The notes beneath the pieces were generated by a model. It was not told where the DNA came from. It made no database searches and worked only from the letters and a program-made list of their open reading frames with translations. The position numbers and the translations under genes are program-made. Of a stretch of 64,000 bases of DNA, positions 18,807 through 27,774 are shown piece after piece. Origin of the DNA: Actinomycetota bacterium (GTDB lineage: Bacteria > Actinomycetota > Actinomycetes > Mycobacteriales > Pseudonocardiaceae); contig JAJPIR010000358.1 in the NCBI GenBank assembly GCA_021324675.1, forward strand, positions 1 to 64,000, written 5' to 3'. Positions within the stretch are counted from its first letter, which is position 1. Each line of letters opens with the position of its first letter.

Positions 18807-19115
18807 CCAATCTCCGAACAGTTGGAAGATGGATCACGTTGACCCAAAACCGCTGATTCTCGGACCCTGACCGTGATAGTGGTTGTCAGTGGAAAGCGCC
18901 GATTACCAGCGGCTTTCGCAAGCGCTAACACTCATCGTCCGTGGTCGTTTTCGGTTGTCTGGAGGTGCTTTGTGGCCATAAAGTGTCCAAAATGATCAAC
19001 GGCTCGGCGTGTCACGGTAGTCCTGGATCACCATTATCCGGCCGCCATTATCAGCTCTGACGACGTGTCACCGCTGGTGACCCAAACAAGAAGTAGATGG
19101 ACACAAGCGTCGTCG
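18807..19115. other. Intergenic region holding direct-repeat copy A
   Basis: There is no gene here. The region between gcvH and the convergent DUF805 gene contains the first of two imperfect direct repeats (18935-18998). Confidence 0.5.
18935..18998 (+). repeat. Imperfect direct repeat, copy A
   Basis: About 64 bp resembling the stretch at 19716-19778 in the same orientation, roughly three-quarters identical by eye. The shared core is CATAAAGTGTCCA (13 nt) with a TTTGTG just upstream. The two copies bracket the DUF805 gene. Confidence 0.6.
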
Positions 19116-19511
19116 TTAGGCGACGATGGCAGTCTCACCGGGGACAGCCTTCGGGTCTGGTCCGTAGGCGTTGGGCTGTCGTTGGCCGTCGGTGGCGAAA
19201 AACACGATGAGCACGATCAAGCCAATCACCGGGATGAGGCCGATCAACAGCCACCAGCCACTGCGGCCGATGTCGTGCAGCCGGCGAGCGCCAACGGCCA
19301 GAGTCGGCAGCAACACCGCCAGCGAGTAGAGGTCCCCGAGCAGGCCAAAGTGGAACACGCCGATGTCGCCGTCAAGACCGAGCATGCCGTCGAGGATCGC
19401 CAGCACCACGGAAATGATCAAGCTGATCAGCGTGAACATCCAGTATTCTTTCCGCCGGGCGCGGCCGGTGAAATCGGCGTACTGGCGAAGCACCTTCAGA
19501 TAGCACTCCAT
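19116..19511 (-). CDS. DUF805 membrane protein
   Basis: A 131-aa membrane protein. The N-terminal motif VLRQYADFTGRARRKEYWMF is the hallmark of DUF805, followed by three to four hydrophobic helices and the conserved ARRLHDIGRSGWWLLIGLIP loop before the last helix. ATG at 19511 has AGGA about 9 nt upstream; the in-frame extension to 19625 is not DUF805-like. Function of the family is unknown (inner-membrane, often stress- or phage-associated). It lies on the minus strand between two direct repeats, consistent with arrival as a small mobile unit. Confidence 0.85.
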   Translation of the reverse strand: MECYLKVLRQYADFTGRARRKEYWMFTLISLIISVVLAILDGMLGLDGDIGVFHFGLLGDLYSLAVLLPTLAVGARRLHDIGRSGWWLLIGLIPVIGLIVLIVFFATDGQRQPNAYGPDPKAVPGETAIVA

Positions 19512-19980
19512 GATCGACTCCTGTCCTTCACGGCCACCGTGGGGCACCAGAGGTGGCGCTGCGCCGGTAAGCACACTACGACCCATTCCGCTTGATAGAG
19601 GAGTCTCGACGTCACGCTGATACAACCTTGGCGCTGTCGCAATCCGACTCCAACCATCAAAGACCTTCGAGACTCAATTCTTTCCACGCAGACCAAGCAA
19701 TTAAGAGCACGTCTACGTCGTCTGCGATCGTTCTGGGTTATCTGAAATGTTTTGTGACATAAAGTGTCCATACGATCATCGATACCATGGGATCATAGAT
19801 CATCTTGGGTGCTGGGAGTTCTCTGCCTGTGATCCGGCTACGGATCCGGGTGAACTGCTGGTGGCGTGATCCATGCTGGGAGTGGTCTACGTGCCGCTGG
19901 GATGCCGAGCAGTAGGCGAAAATCGTTTTCCAGTCTCCACGTGCGGTGCCATGGTTGTCGGTCAGACGTACGGAGGCACC
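19512..19980. other. 469-bp intergenic region with repeat copy B
   Basis: Between the divergent DUF805 and peptidase-hydrolase genes. It contains direct repeat B (19716-19778) and a short run of GATCAT-type elements (19773-19812). I see no gene. Confidence 0.45.
19716..19778 (+). repeat. Imperfect direct repeat, copy B
   Basis: Partner of 18935-18998 in the same orientation, sharing the CATAAAGTGTCCA core. It lies about 200 bp upstream of the peptidase-hydrolase fusion gene. Confidence 0.6.
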
Positions 19981-22956
19981 ATGAGCACGACAAGCAAGCA
20001 GAGCCCGGTAACGGGCGGGAACGTCTTGGCAGCAGCGTTCCTGGCTGACGTCGCTGAGCCGGTCCGCGACCAGTTGGCCGGCTCGGTGACGTTGCCCGAC
20101 TTTCTCCGCAGCGCCGGCACGCTGACGTTGCCGGAGCGCCGGCTGCTGGTCGACCAGGCCCTGGTGTTGCTCGAGCAGAACTACGTCCACCTCCCGCTCA
20201 AGGTGGCGATGCATGCAGTCAATCCGGTACAGCGGTTACGCCTGCTGCGCATCCGCCTCGAGCGCCAGAGCACTGATCAACTCGATCCGGAGTGGTTGTT
20301 CCACAGCGAGATGTCGGAGATTTTCCATTCCGTCCGCGACTTGCACACCAACTACCTGCTGCCCCGTCCTTTTGCAGGCAAGGTCACCTTCCTGCCTTTT
20401 CGAGTGGAGGAGTTCTTCGACGAGGAAGGCGCGCAGTATATCGTGTCCCAGGTCGTGCAGGGCTTCTCCGCGCCCGGTTTCGGCCCAGGTGCCGAAGTGA
20501 CCCACTGGAGCGGAATCCCCATCGCCCGTGCCATCGCGCTGAACGCGGCCCGCTTCGCCGGCAGTAACGGCGCCGCCCGACTCGCTCGTGGTCTGGACTC
20601 GCTGACTGTCCGGCCTCTGGTCATCCACCTGCCCCCTGACGAGGAATGGGTCACCGTCAGCTATGTCGGCACCGACGGCATCGAACGCGAGCTTCGCCAG
20701 AAGTGGCTGGTCACCGATAACCTGCCGCCTTTCGTGGGCGATCCCAACGAGGTCAGCGCCAGCGCTGCTGCCCTGGGACTTGACCTTGATGGCGACGAGG
20801 CCAACCGGGCCAGGACGCTGCTGTTCGCGCCGCAGGTGGCGGGCCAGGCGCAGGCCGCCGAGCTGCCTACGCTCACCGCCGTGGCGGCTGCCCCCGGTGA
20901 AGATGTACCGACCGCCATGCCGGGGATTTTCCGAGCCCGCAGCGTGGTGACGTCCGCCGGCACATTCGGTCACATCCGGATCTTCACCTTCAACGTGAGC
21001 GATCCCATCGGTTTTGTCACGGAATTCGTCAGGTTGATCGGCCTGCTCCCGCAGAATGGGTTAATCCTGGATGTGCGGGACAATGGTGGTGGCCACATCT
21101 TCGCCAGTGAGTTCACCCTGCAAACCCTCACGCCACGCCGGATTGTTCCCGAACCGGTCCAGTTCATCAGCACGCCACTGAACACCCGCCTTTGCCGCAA
21201 ACACAAGGACAACCCGACCGGCCAGATCGACCTCGGACCGTGGTTCCCCTCATTGGACCAAGCCCCTGAGACCGGCGCTCCGTACTCGAACGCCTTTCCC
21301 ATCACTCCAGAGGACGGCGCCAACGCAATTGGCCAGCAGTACCACGGCCCCGTCGTCCTCGTGACCAACGCCCGCTGCTACTCGGCCACCGACATCTTCA
21401 TCGCCGGATTCCGGGACCACGCCATCGGCCCGATCCTCGGTGTCGATGACAACACCGGGGCCGGTGGAGCCAACGTGTGGACGCATGGGCTACTCACAGC
21501 CCTGGTGCAGGACCCGCTGGCAGACCCCCCTTCGCCGTACAAACCCTTGCCGAAGGGTGCGAACATGCGGGTGTCCGTACGGCGTACGTTGCGGGTCGGA
21601 CCCCTGGCCGGCACACCCGTGGAGGACCTCGGCATCACACCCGATGTGCGCCACCACATGACCCGCCGGGATCTGCTGGAAGGCAACGTCGACCTGCTCG
21701 AGCGCGCAGGCCAGCTGCTGGCCGCGCGTCCGGTGCGCAAGCTGGAGGTCGCCGTCCACCCCGGTGCTAGCGGCGCGCTGCGGATCGAGCTGGAGGTGGC
21801 CGGCATGAACCGCGCGGACATCTATATCGACGGCCGCCCGCGTCGGTCCGTCGACATCACGGAGACCACCGCTTCGGCCGCCTTCGATGACGTGCCGGGT
21901 GCTCGGCTCGTGTGTGTGGAGGGCTTCTCGGACACAGAGCTGGTGGCGAAACGGATCGTGGACCTGCAGGAAAGCCTGGGAGCGTCAAGACGCTCCGTCC
22001 GAGCCGCCGCGCTGGGTACCACGGGCGATGAGATCACCGTGGTCTACGTCCACGGGGCTGGCAACAAGCCGCCCAGGGATGTGCTCAAGCGACAGTGGGA
22101 TAACGATCTATTCGGCCGGGAGATGGGCCAGCGAACCCGGATGGCCCACTACGCAGACCTGTTGCACGCCCAGCCTGACGCGATCGGATCCGATCCGTCC
22201 ACGCCGGACGAGGCGTTGGCCGCCCTGGCCGCCGTGACCGGCGCACCCGTCACGGCCTTGGGAGCAGGGCCCACCGGTGACCAGATCATGGCAGCCCAGG
22301 AAGCCAAGTTATTCGCCGGGTTAACCCCAGGCGGGCAACAACTAGCGCTGAGCCTATCCATCCACATGGCGACCCGGGCGGCGAGCCAGCAGCTGACCTT
22401 GGACGAGAGCAAGACTGGCGTCCTGCCCGTGCCGGTACCAGTACGCCGCCTGCTGTTGCGCCAGCTTCTGCAACGGTTCATCCCTGATGCTGACAGCTAC
22501 ATTTTCACCGACAAGCGAAACGCCATCCAAGACCGGCTCCGGCAAGCCCTGGATGCGGTGACCGGGCCGGTGGTCGTGGTCAGCCACAGCCTCGGCACGA
22601 TCATCGCCTACGATGTGTTGAGCGATCCGCGCTTCGCGGGCCGGTCAGTGCCGCTGCTGGTCACCCTGGGCGCGCCGCTTGGCTACACCGAGGTCCAGGA
22701 TGTGATTGCCCACCCGCTGCGTGTCCCGGCGCCGGTCGAGCTGTGGGCGAACTTCGCCGACCCACTGGACGTGATCACACTCGACACCAGCCTTGCTGAC
22801 GACTTCGGCGCGGGATCCAGAATCATCGATACCCAGGTCGACAACCCAGCACCCGACAACCATGACTCGGGTGGGTATCTGCGTGCCCCTCAAGTGCGCT
22901 CGAGAGTGACCGCTGCCGTGCCGACCAATACCAACTCAGTTGGAACTTTGTCGTGA
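19981..22956 (+). CDS. S41-family peptidase fused to an alpha/beta hydrolase
   Basis: A 991-aa protein from ATG 19981, with GGAGGC 5 nt upstream. Residues about 60-600 resemble the tail-specific/S41 peptidase fold: a helical N-terminal part, then GLILDVRDNGGGHIFASE (around 360-378), then the nucleophile Ser467 in CYSATDIFIAGF and a DNTGAGGANVWTHG loop. A beta-rich linker (about 610-670) follows. From about residue 685 an alpha/beta hydrolase begins (VVYVHGAGNKPP), with nucleophile Ser870 in SHSLGT and a probable catalytic His961 (NHDSGG). No signal peptide or membrane helix is seen, so both units should act in the cytosol. I do not know a characterised protein with this architecture. It stands alone, next to the DUF805 repeat unit. 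Confidence 0.78.
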   Translation: MSTTSKQSPVTGGNVLAAAFLADVAEPVRDQLAGSVTLPDFLRSAGTLTLPERRLLVDQALVLLEQNYVHLPLKVAMHAVNPVQRLRLLRIRLERQSTDQLDPEWLFHSEMSEIFHSVRDLHTNYLLPRPFAGKVTFLPFRVEEFFDEEGAQYIVSQVVQGFSAPGFGPGAEVTHWSGIPIARAIALNAARFAGSNGAARLARGLDSLTVRPLVIHLPPDEEWVTVSYVGTDGIERELRQKWLVTDNLPPFVGDPNEVSASAAALGLDLDGDEANRARTLLFAPQVAGQAQAAELPTLTAVAAAPGEDVPTAMPGIFRARSVVTSAGTFGHIRIFTFNVSDPIGFVTEFVRLIGLLPQNGLILDVRDNGGGHIFASEFTLQTLTPRRIVPEPVQFISTPLNTRLCRKHKDNPTGQIDLGPWFPSLDQAPETGAPYSNAFPITPEDGANAIGQQYHGPVVLVTNARCYSATDIFIAGFRDHAIGPILGVDDNTGAGGANVWTHGLLTALVQDPLADPPSPYKPLPKGANMRVSVRRTLRVGPLAGTPVEDLGITPDVRHHMTRRDLLEGNVDLLERAGQLLAARPVRKLEVAVHPGASGALRIELEVAGMNRADIYIDGRPRRSVDITETTASAAFDDVPGARLVCVEGFSDTELVAKRIVDLQESLGASRRSVRAAALGTTGDEITVVYVHGAGNKPPRDVLKRQWDNDLFGREMGQRTRMAHYADLLHAQPDAIGSDPSTPDEALAALAAVTGAPVTALGAGPTGDQIMAAQEAKLFAGLTPGGQQLALSLSIHMATRAASQQLTLDESKTGVLPVPVPVRRLLLRQLLQRFIPDADSYIFTDKRNAIQDRLRQALDAVTGPVVVVSHSLGTIIAYDVLSDPRFAGRSVPLLVTLGAPLGYTEVQDVIAHPLRVPAPVELWANFADPLDVITLDTSLADDFGAGSRIIDTQVDNPAPDNHDSGGYLRAPQVRSRVTAAVPTNTNSVGTLS

Positions 22957-23084
22957 GACCATTCGCAAACGACGGTCGGAAGCGCCATCCACGGCGTCAA
23001 CCTCTCGTGCTGGCTCGCAGGTAGGTTCTGATCATGGAGGAAGGCCACGTACTCAAGTCGGCCCGGTGGTAATTGACTACTCCA

Positions 23085-23864
23085 CTAACCCATGAGAACA
23101 GTCCGGCAGGTGCGCTGGACCATGGTCGAGGGCATGGCGTAGCCGGCTGGAACTCCGAGCGCGGATGCGCTATCAGCAGCCAAGTTGCTCGATTTCCCCC
23201 AGGGATCAGCGCAGAAAGGTGAACAGCTTTTGCCCGTGGGCAGTGACATCGGTATCCCGTCATATCGCACCACGCCGACGGCCGGCCAACTGTCGCGATC
23301 CAATGTGGCATAATGGAGCTCGGAGAAGCCAGCAGCCGCAAAATGAGCCCGGACTAAGTCGTTGCGGTTCCCGTCGGCTCGCGCCCGCGACCACAGCAAA
23401 GTCGCCGCTGGCTGACACAACGCCGGTGCGGTAGCGATGGTTTGGGCCAAGTGGGTATCGCTGATGTTGCCCAAGATGCCCACCAGCAAGACCAGCTCGG
23501 CCGGCACCGCGCCGAGGTAGGTGTCGGTAATTCCGGCATCCGCGGTGCGGACCTCCACCTGCGCGGCCACTGCAGCCGCGGACCGCCGGGCATGGTCGGC
23601 AATCACCGGGTGCGCCTCCACGAGCACGGCGCTGACGCGCTCGGCATCGCGACGCTGGGCCAGCACCTCCAACACGTCGCGACCGTCACCAGAGCAGCAA
23701 CTCAGGATGCGGATCGGCCCGGTATAGCTGTCGAGTGCTTGCCGGAGGTAACTCTGGACCGTGCGCAGTCGCCACGACAGGTCCGAGGTGGGGTCGTCGT
23801 AGCGGCGATGCCATTGCTCGTAGTCACGCAACTCGCTCACCGCCAACTCCAACCGACAATTCAC
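23085..23864 (-). CDS. SAM-dependent methyltransferase, C-terminus altered by frameshift
   Basis: A 259-aa frame. Residues 1-205 form a class I methyltransferase: ELRDYEQWHRRYDDPTSDLSWR at the start, motif I SCCSGDGRDVL near residue 55, the acidic loop VEAHPV, and YATLDRDSWPAVGVVRYDG near the end. After PMSLPTGK the frame shifts: the neighbouring frame reads QKLFTFLR and then a stop at 23206-23208, the usual end for such proteins. One base (probably a G in the run at about 23233) is missing, so the last eight or nine residues are replaced by about 45 unrelated ones. The catalytic domain is intact, so it may still fold, or it may be an early pseudogene. A sequencing error is possible. Confidence 0.7.
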   Translation of the reverse strand: MNCRLELAVSELRDYEQWHRRYDDPTSDLSWRLRTVQSYLRQALDSYTGPIRILSCCSGDGRDVLEVLAQRRDAERVSAVLVEAHPVIADHARRSAAAVAAQVEVRTADAGITDTYLGAVPAELVLLVGILGNISDTHLAQTIATAPALCQPAATLLWSRARADGNRNDLVRAHFAAAGFSELHYATLDRDSWPAVGVVRYDGIPMSLPTGKSCSPFCADPWGKSSNLAADSASALGVPAGYAMPSTMVQRTCRTVLMG

Positions 23865-24262
23865 GGACGAGTGATCAGCTCACACGTTTTCGAAAAGCCA
23901 CCATCCTGATCAATACTCTCAGTGGTCAGTGTCGCAATGACCAAGGATGCGCGGATCTGGAGCGGACTTCGCCCGTGGCGGACCTGCCATCTAGACGCTG
24001 GATCCACGGTGACTAGGAGAGTGGATAGATCGCCCCAGCCCCGCGACGTCACTGTGAGTGATTCATCGCGAGGTTTCGTGCATGTTCTTTCTCGTTCAGG
24101 TCTAGGGATAGCTCAAATAGCCCTGTCTTCCGCCTCGCTGGCAAACGTAACGTAACAATAATGAGATCTGTATATCAGTCCCTCGGTTGACCAAGTGGTC
24201 GCTGGCGTGACTCTCGGAACCAAGGCTCCGGCCCGGGCCGGCGTTGCCGCGAGGAGGAACTT
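23865..24262. other. 398-bp intergenic region
   Basis: Between the divergent methyltransferase and cupin genes. It is AT-richer near 24130-24180 (repeated AACGTAACGTAAC-like sequence), probably promoter DNA for the cupin gene. No gene seen. Confidence 0.4.
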
Positions 24263-24622
24263 ATGATCTTCCAGTCAAGGAATCTGGATAATCCGGATGA
24301 AATCCGGAAGTTCACCAATGGTGAACTCGGGGTAGTCACCTTATCTGGTGCAATCGTCGGTAGAGCTGTCTTCCAGCCCGGCTGGCGGTGGTCCAACGAT
24401 GTCAAGCCGGTTGCTGGCACGGAGTCCTGCGAGGCGGCTCACACTGGATACATCGTCTCCGGCCGGATGCACGTCATCATGGACGATGGCACCGAGGGCG
24501 ATCTAGGGCCTGGTGACGCGTTCGTCATTTCGCCCGGCCACGATGCGTGGATCGTCGGTAATGAGCCATGCGTAGCTCTCGACTGGTCTGCCGCAGCGGA
24601 TTACGCCAAGTCTGCTGAATGA
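24263..24622 (+). CDS. Cupin-domain protein
   Basis: A 119-aa single cupin barrel. The first cupin motif is degenerate; the region GYIVSGRMHVIMDDGTEGDLGPGDAFVISPGHDAWIVG is a typical second half. Only some metal-binding His/Glu are present (His in AAHTGY, His in PGHDAW), so metal binding is uncertain. GAGGAGGAAC lies 6 nt before the ATG, a very strong ribosome site. It could be a small-molecule isomerase or binding protein; substrate unknown. Confidence 0.82.
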   Translation: MIFQSRNLDNPDEIRKFTNGELGVVTLSGAIVGRAVFQPGWRWSNDVKPVAGTESCEAAHTGYIVSGRMHVIMDDGTEGDLGPGDAFVISPGHDAWIVGNEPCVALDWSAAADYAKSAE

Positions 24623-24694
24623 TGACGCAGTGGGCTGGCCGCATAAGTCCTTTCGATAGCGGTCGGGTGAGTCACAGGTGGACAGCAGTGCTGG

Positions 24695-25852
24695 TCAGGT
24701 CGTGACTCCTCCACGGGCGATCAACTGGGAAGTGATGATGTTGCGCTGGATCTCGTTGGTGCCCTCGCCGACGATCATGAGCGGGGCGTCGCGGAAGTAG
24801 CGTTCGACATCGAATTCCGTGGAGTAGCCGTAGCCGCCGTGGATTCGTACCGCGTTGAGCGCGATCTCCATCGCGGTCTCGGAGGCAAACAGCTTCGCCA
24901 TCCCGGCTTCCATGTCACAACGGTCTCCGGCGTCGTAGCGTTCGGCGGCCAGCAGCACGAGCTGGCGTGCTGCGGTGTACGTGGTGGCCATGTCGGCGAG
25001 GTAGTTGCCGATGGACTGGTGCTTCCAGATCGGTTTGCCGAAGGTCTGGCGTTGCTGGGCGTAGCGCAATGCGTCGTCGATCGCGGCGCGGGCGACGCCC
25101 AGCGCTCGCGAAGCGACCTGGATGCGGCCGATTTCCAGGCCCTTCATCATCTGGGCGAATCCGCGGCCTTCGTCGGCGCCCAGCAGCGCGTCGATCGGGG
25201 CGCGGTAGTCGGCGAAGGACACCTCGCAGCTCTCGACACCCTTGTAGCCGAGTTTGGGCAAGTCCTTGGACACGGTGAATCCGTCCCCGGGTTCGACGAG
25301 CAGGATGCTGATGCCCCGGTGCGTGGGTTTGGCCTTCGGGTCGGTCTTGCATAACAGCGCGATCAGCTGGGAGCGGCGGGCGTTGGTGATCCACGTTTTT
25401 GAGCCGTTGACAACGTAGTGTCTGCCGATCCGGCGAGCACTGGTGGTCAGTGCCTGCAGGTCCGAGCCGCCGCTGGGTTCGGTCAGGGCCATGGTGGCGC
25501 GGATTTCGCCGGTGGCCATCTTCGGCAGGTAGCGCTGCTTCTGCTGCTCGGTACCGAAGGTGCAGATGAGCTTGGCGACGACAGTGTGACCGCCCATGGC
25601 GCCGGCCAGGCTCATCCAGCCGCGTGCCAGTTGCTCGGTGACCTGGACGTAGCAGGGGGTGGACACGGCAACCTCGCCATAGGGCTCGGGGATCGCCAGG
25701 CCGAAGACGCCAAGCTGCTTCATCTGCTCGATCAGCTTCTCCGGGTATGCGTTGGCGTGTTCCAGCTCTCGGGCAACTGGACGGACGTCACGGTCGACGA
25801 ACGTGCGCACGGTGTCGACGATCGCCTGCTCTTCTTCGTTCAGAGTGCTCAC
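24695..25852 (-). CDS. Acyl-CoA dehydrogenase
   Basis: A 385-aa FAD enzyme oxidising an acyl-CoA to the trans-2-enoyl-CoA. It shows the standard helical N-terminus, the FAD/substrate motif MALTEPSGGSDLQAL, WITNARRSQ, and the C-terminal RIHGGYGYSTEFDVERYFRDAP and EGTNEIQRNII segments. The expected catalytic base Glu is in EGTNEIQ. GTG at 25852 with AAGGAGG 7 nt upstream defines the start; a 98-residue in-frame extension to 26146 is low-complexity and rejected. It is the only clear beta-oxidation gene here. Confidence 0.92.
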   Translation of the reverse strand: MSTLNEEEQAIVDTVRTFVDRDVRPVARELEHANAYPEKLIEQMKQLGVFGLAIPEPYGEVAVSTPCYVQVTEQLARGWMSLAGAMGGHTVVAKLICTFGTEQQKQRYLPKMATGEIRATMALTEPSGGSDLQALTTSARRIGRHYVVNGSKTWITNARRSQLIALLCKTDPKAKPTHRGISILLVEPGDGFTVSKDLPKLGYKGVESCEVSFADYRAPIDALLGADEGRGFAQMMKGLEIGRIQVASRALGVARAAIDDALRYAQQRQTFGKPIWKHQSIGNYLADMATTYTAARQLVLLAAERYDAGDRCDMEAGMAKLFASETAMEIALNAVRIHGGYGYSTEFDVERYFRDAPLMIVGEGTNEIQRNIITSQLIARGGVTT

Positions 25853-26445
25853 GCGGGATCCTCCTTGTGATGGTCGAAGGAGAACTCGATGGCGCCGTCC
25901 GCGCAGGGCGGCGAGGTCGGTGTCACGGCGACCTGGGCTGTGCAAGATGCCTTCGGTGTGACCGTCTAATGCCGGGACCGGGTACAGGTTGGTGAGACTG
26001 GCCTGTTCTGGATGGCCAGTAACACGGTCTCCTCGTAGCAGTGGTGAACGGGTTGGGCGGGGCGAGCCCGGCGCTGGCCACAAGCACCTTGCCGCCGGCC
26101 GGCAGCCGGAAGTTCGGATTTTTGTGTTCGACGTTAACAAGGTCACAGTGGCATGTTTCGCAAAAGGCTTACAGTAAAGAGCTGATAAGCGTCGTTAGGA
26201 CGTTTTTCGTCTTCTCCGAATTGGCGCGATGGTCGGCTGCCCGGCCAGTAGTCGCACCACATTTGCCCACCGCGACCAGATCGAGGCGGCGCGCGGGAGG
26301 CCAGCTGCCAGGTCTCGGTGCACGCCTTGAGCCCACGCCACGCCGCACCATCTGCATGCATATGCACGTGCATAGACACGCGCATACGCCTCCGCTACCT
26401 TCGTGCTGCAACTTGCACGTGTAGATGCATGGGAGGTCAATCAGC
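25853..26445. other. 593-bp region without a confident gene
   Basis: The minus strand at about 26000-26120 reads NFRLPAGGKVLVASAGLAPP in one frame and may be a fragment of a decayed gene. The part at 26350-26425 is rich in TGCAT/GTGCA-type short repeats. Nothing else is supported. Confidence 0.35.
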
Positions 26446-26847
26446 TTGTCACCACACTTCTATAACGGCATGCCCGCCGCAGCCCTTGCCGGCGTCATCT
26501 GGCGCAAGAGCAGGCGCAGTGGGTGTCTGGGCAACTGTGTCGAGGCCGCTGTTCTTAACCGTGGCCACGTCGCGCTGCGCAATTCCCGCGATCCACGGGG
26601 CCCCGCATTGATCTTCAGCCGCGGGGAGATGGCTGCTTTCTTAGCAGGAGCTAAAGACGGTGAATTTGACAGCGTCGTCACACCCGCCACCCCCCGCGCT
26701 TCCGCTACGGCGTTCGGGGATGACCCGCCACGCTGCGCCAGCGTGCTCGGACACATCAACAGCTTGGCAGACGATGACGAGTGGCACTGTCAGCTGCCCG
26801 AAGGCCACGAGGATCCGTGCCAGGCTCCCGACGGGACGACGTGGTGA
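26446..26847 (+). CDS. DUF397-domain protein with Cys/His C-terminal extension
   Basis: A 133-aa protein. The first 70 residues are a DUF397 domain (GMPAAALAGVIWRKSRRSG, CVEAAVL, VALRNSRDPRGPALIFSRGEMAAFLAGAKDGEFD), an actinobacterial domain usually encoded beside an XRE/DUF5753 regulator. The last 50 residues add a Cys/His pattern (CASVLGH, WHCQLPEGHEDPC) that could bind zinc. TTG at 26446 is chosen because GGGAGG lies 9 nt upstream; ATG at 26425 precedes that site. No XRE partner is nearby. Its TGA overlaps the GTG of the thioesterase gene, so the two are coupled. Confidence 0.82.
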   Translation: MSPHFYNGMPAAALAGVIWRKSRRSGCLGNCVEAAVLNRGHVALRNSRDPRGPALIFSRGEMAAFLAGAKDGEFDSVVTPATPRASATAFGDDPPRCASVLGHINSLADDDEWHCQLPEGHEDPCQAPDGTTW

Positions 26848-27311
26848 CTACCGACCTGGTCCCGGGTCTGACCCATACCGTGACGTACCAGGTGCGCCCC
26901 CGGGACCTGGTCACCACGCTGTTTCCCGATGCACCCGAGTTCGCCCGCAAACCCGCCGTGCTGGCTACCGGCATTCTCGTCGCACTATGTGAATGGCCCG
27001 CGATGGAGGCGCTACGCCAAGTCATCGACGACGACCAAGACAGCCTGGGCACCCAGGTGCACATTGCTCACCGAGCACCGGTACGCGCCGGAACCCAACT
27101 GAACATTACCGCGCGATGCACCAGCGTCACCGGCCGCTCCAGCCGCTGGGACGTCAACGTTAGTGCCGGTATCCAGCGCGTGGCCAGCGGATGGGTCCAG
27201 TTCGCCATCGTGCACACTGGGGCGTTCCTTCAGCGACACGGTCTAAAACCCACCGCCGTCGCCCGTCCCGGGATCACACACCCGCAGTTGATGGGCGGTA
27301 CGCAACGCTGA
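26844..27311 (+). CDS. FlK-like hotdog thioesterase
   Basis: A 155-aa hotdog-fold protein resembling the fluoroacetyl-CoA thioesterase FlK: VTYQVRPRDLVTTLFPDAPEFA, then a VLATGILVALCEWPAMEAL helix and the SLGTQVHIAHRAPVRAG strand. Family members use Thr, Glu and His around these motifs; Glu in CEWPAME and His in HIAH are present. It begins at GTG 26844, overlapping the DUF397 stop (GTGA). A hydrolase of a small acyl-CoA is expected; specificity is unknown. A strong hairpin terminator follows. Confidence 0.78.
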   Translation: MTTDLVPGLTHTVTYQVRPRDLVTTLFPDAPEFARKPAVLATGILVALCEWPAMEALRQVIDDDQDSLGTQVHIAHRAPVRAGTQLNITARCTSVTGRSSRWDVNVSAGIQRVASGWVQFAIVHTGAFLQRHGLKPTAVARPGITHPQLMGGTQR

Positions 27312-27383
27312 CTGGTACCAACCTAACCTGAACCTCAAGGCACTGACCCCATAACAAACACCAATGCTGGCAGTGCCGACAAC

Positions 27384-27426
27384 CCGGGGGTAGGCACGAG
27401 CTTCGCCGCTGCCTGCCTACCCCCGG
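27384..27426 (+). terminator. Perfect 12-bp hairpin after the thioesterase gene
   Basis: CCGGGGGTAGGC and GCCTACCCCCGG pair perfectly around a 19-nt loop, 73 nt past the thioesterase stop. There is no T-run, typical of actinobacterial terminators. The rest of 27312-27774 shows no gene. Confidence 0.65.
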
Positions 27427-27774
27427 ACTCAACGCACCGCACAGCCCGTCAACTGCCGCTAGTAACCATCCTGCATGTCAGAGCCGATGCGGAAACGCCT
27501 CGCTGATGCAGTCTTCACCCGACATCCCCAGCATGCCGAGCATGGTTGCCCATCCCGCAGGCACCCACCTACGGCGGCTTCGGCCCAAGAAACATTGCCG
27601 CGCACCCGCCTATCTTGCTGAACTTTCGTTGTCCTGCCATTGCGCCGGCCAAGCCGATCGCTGAGGTGGCGAAATATCTACGAAATCGACTGCAAAACCG
27701 GCAAGCGTGAGGTCGACGGCTTGAGACCATGTTGCGAAGATGCTCCGACGACTGCGGCACACCACCGATGTGTG

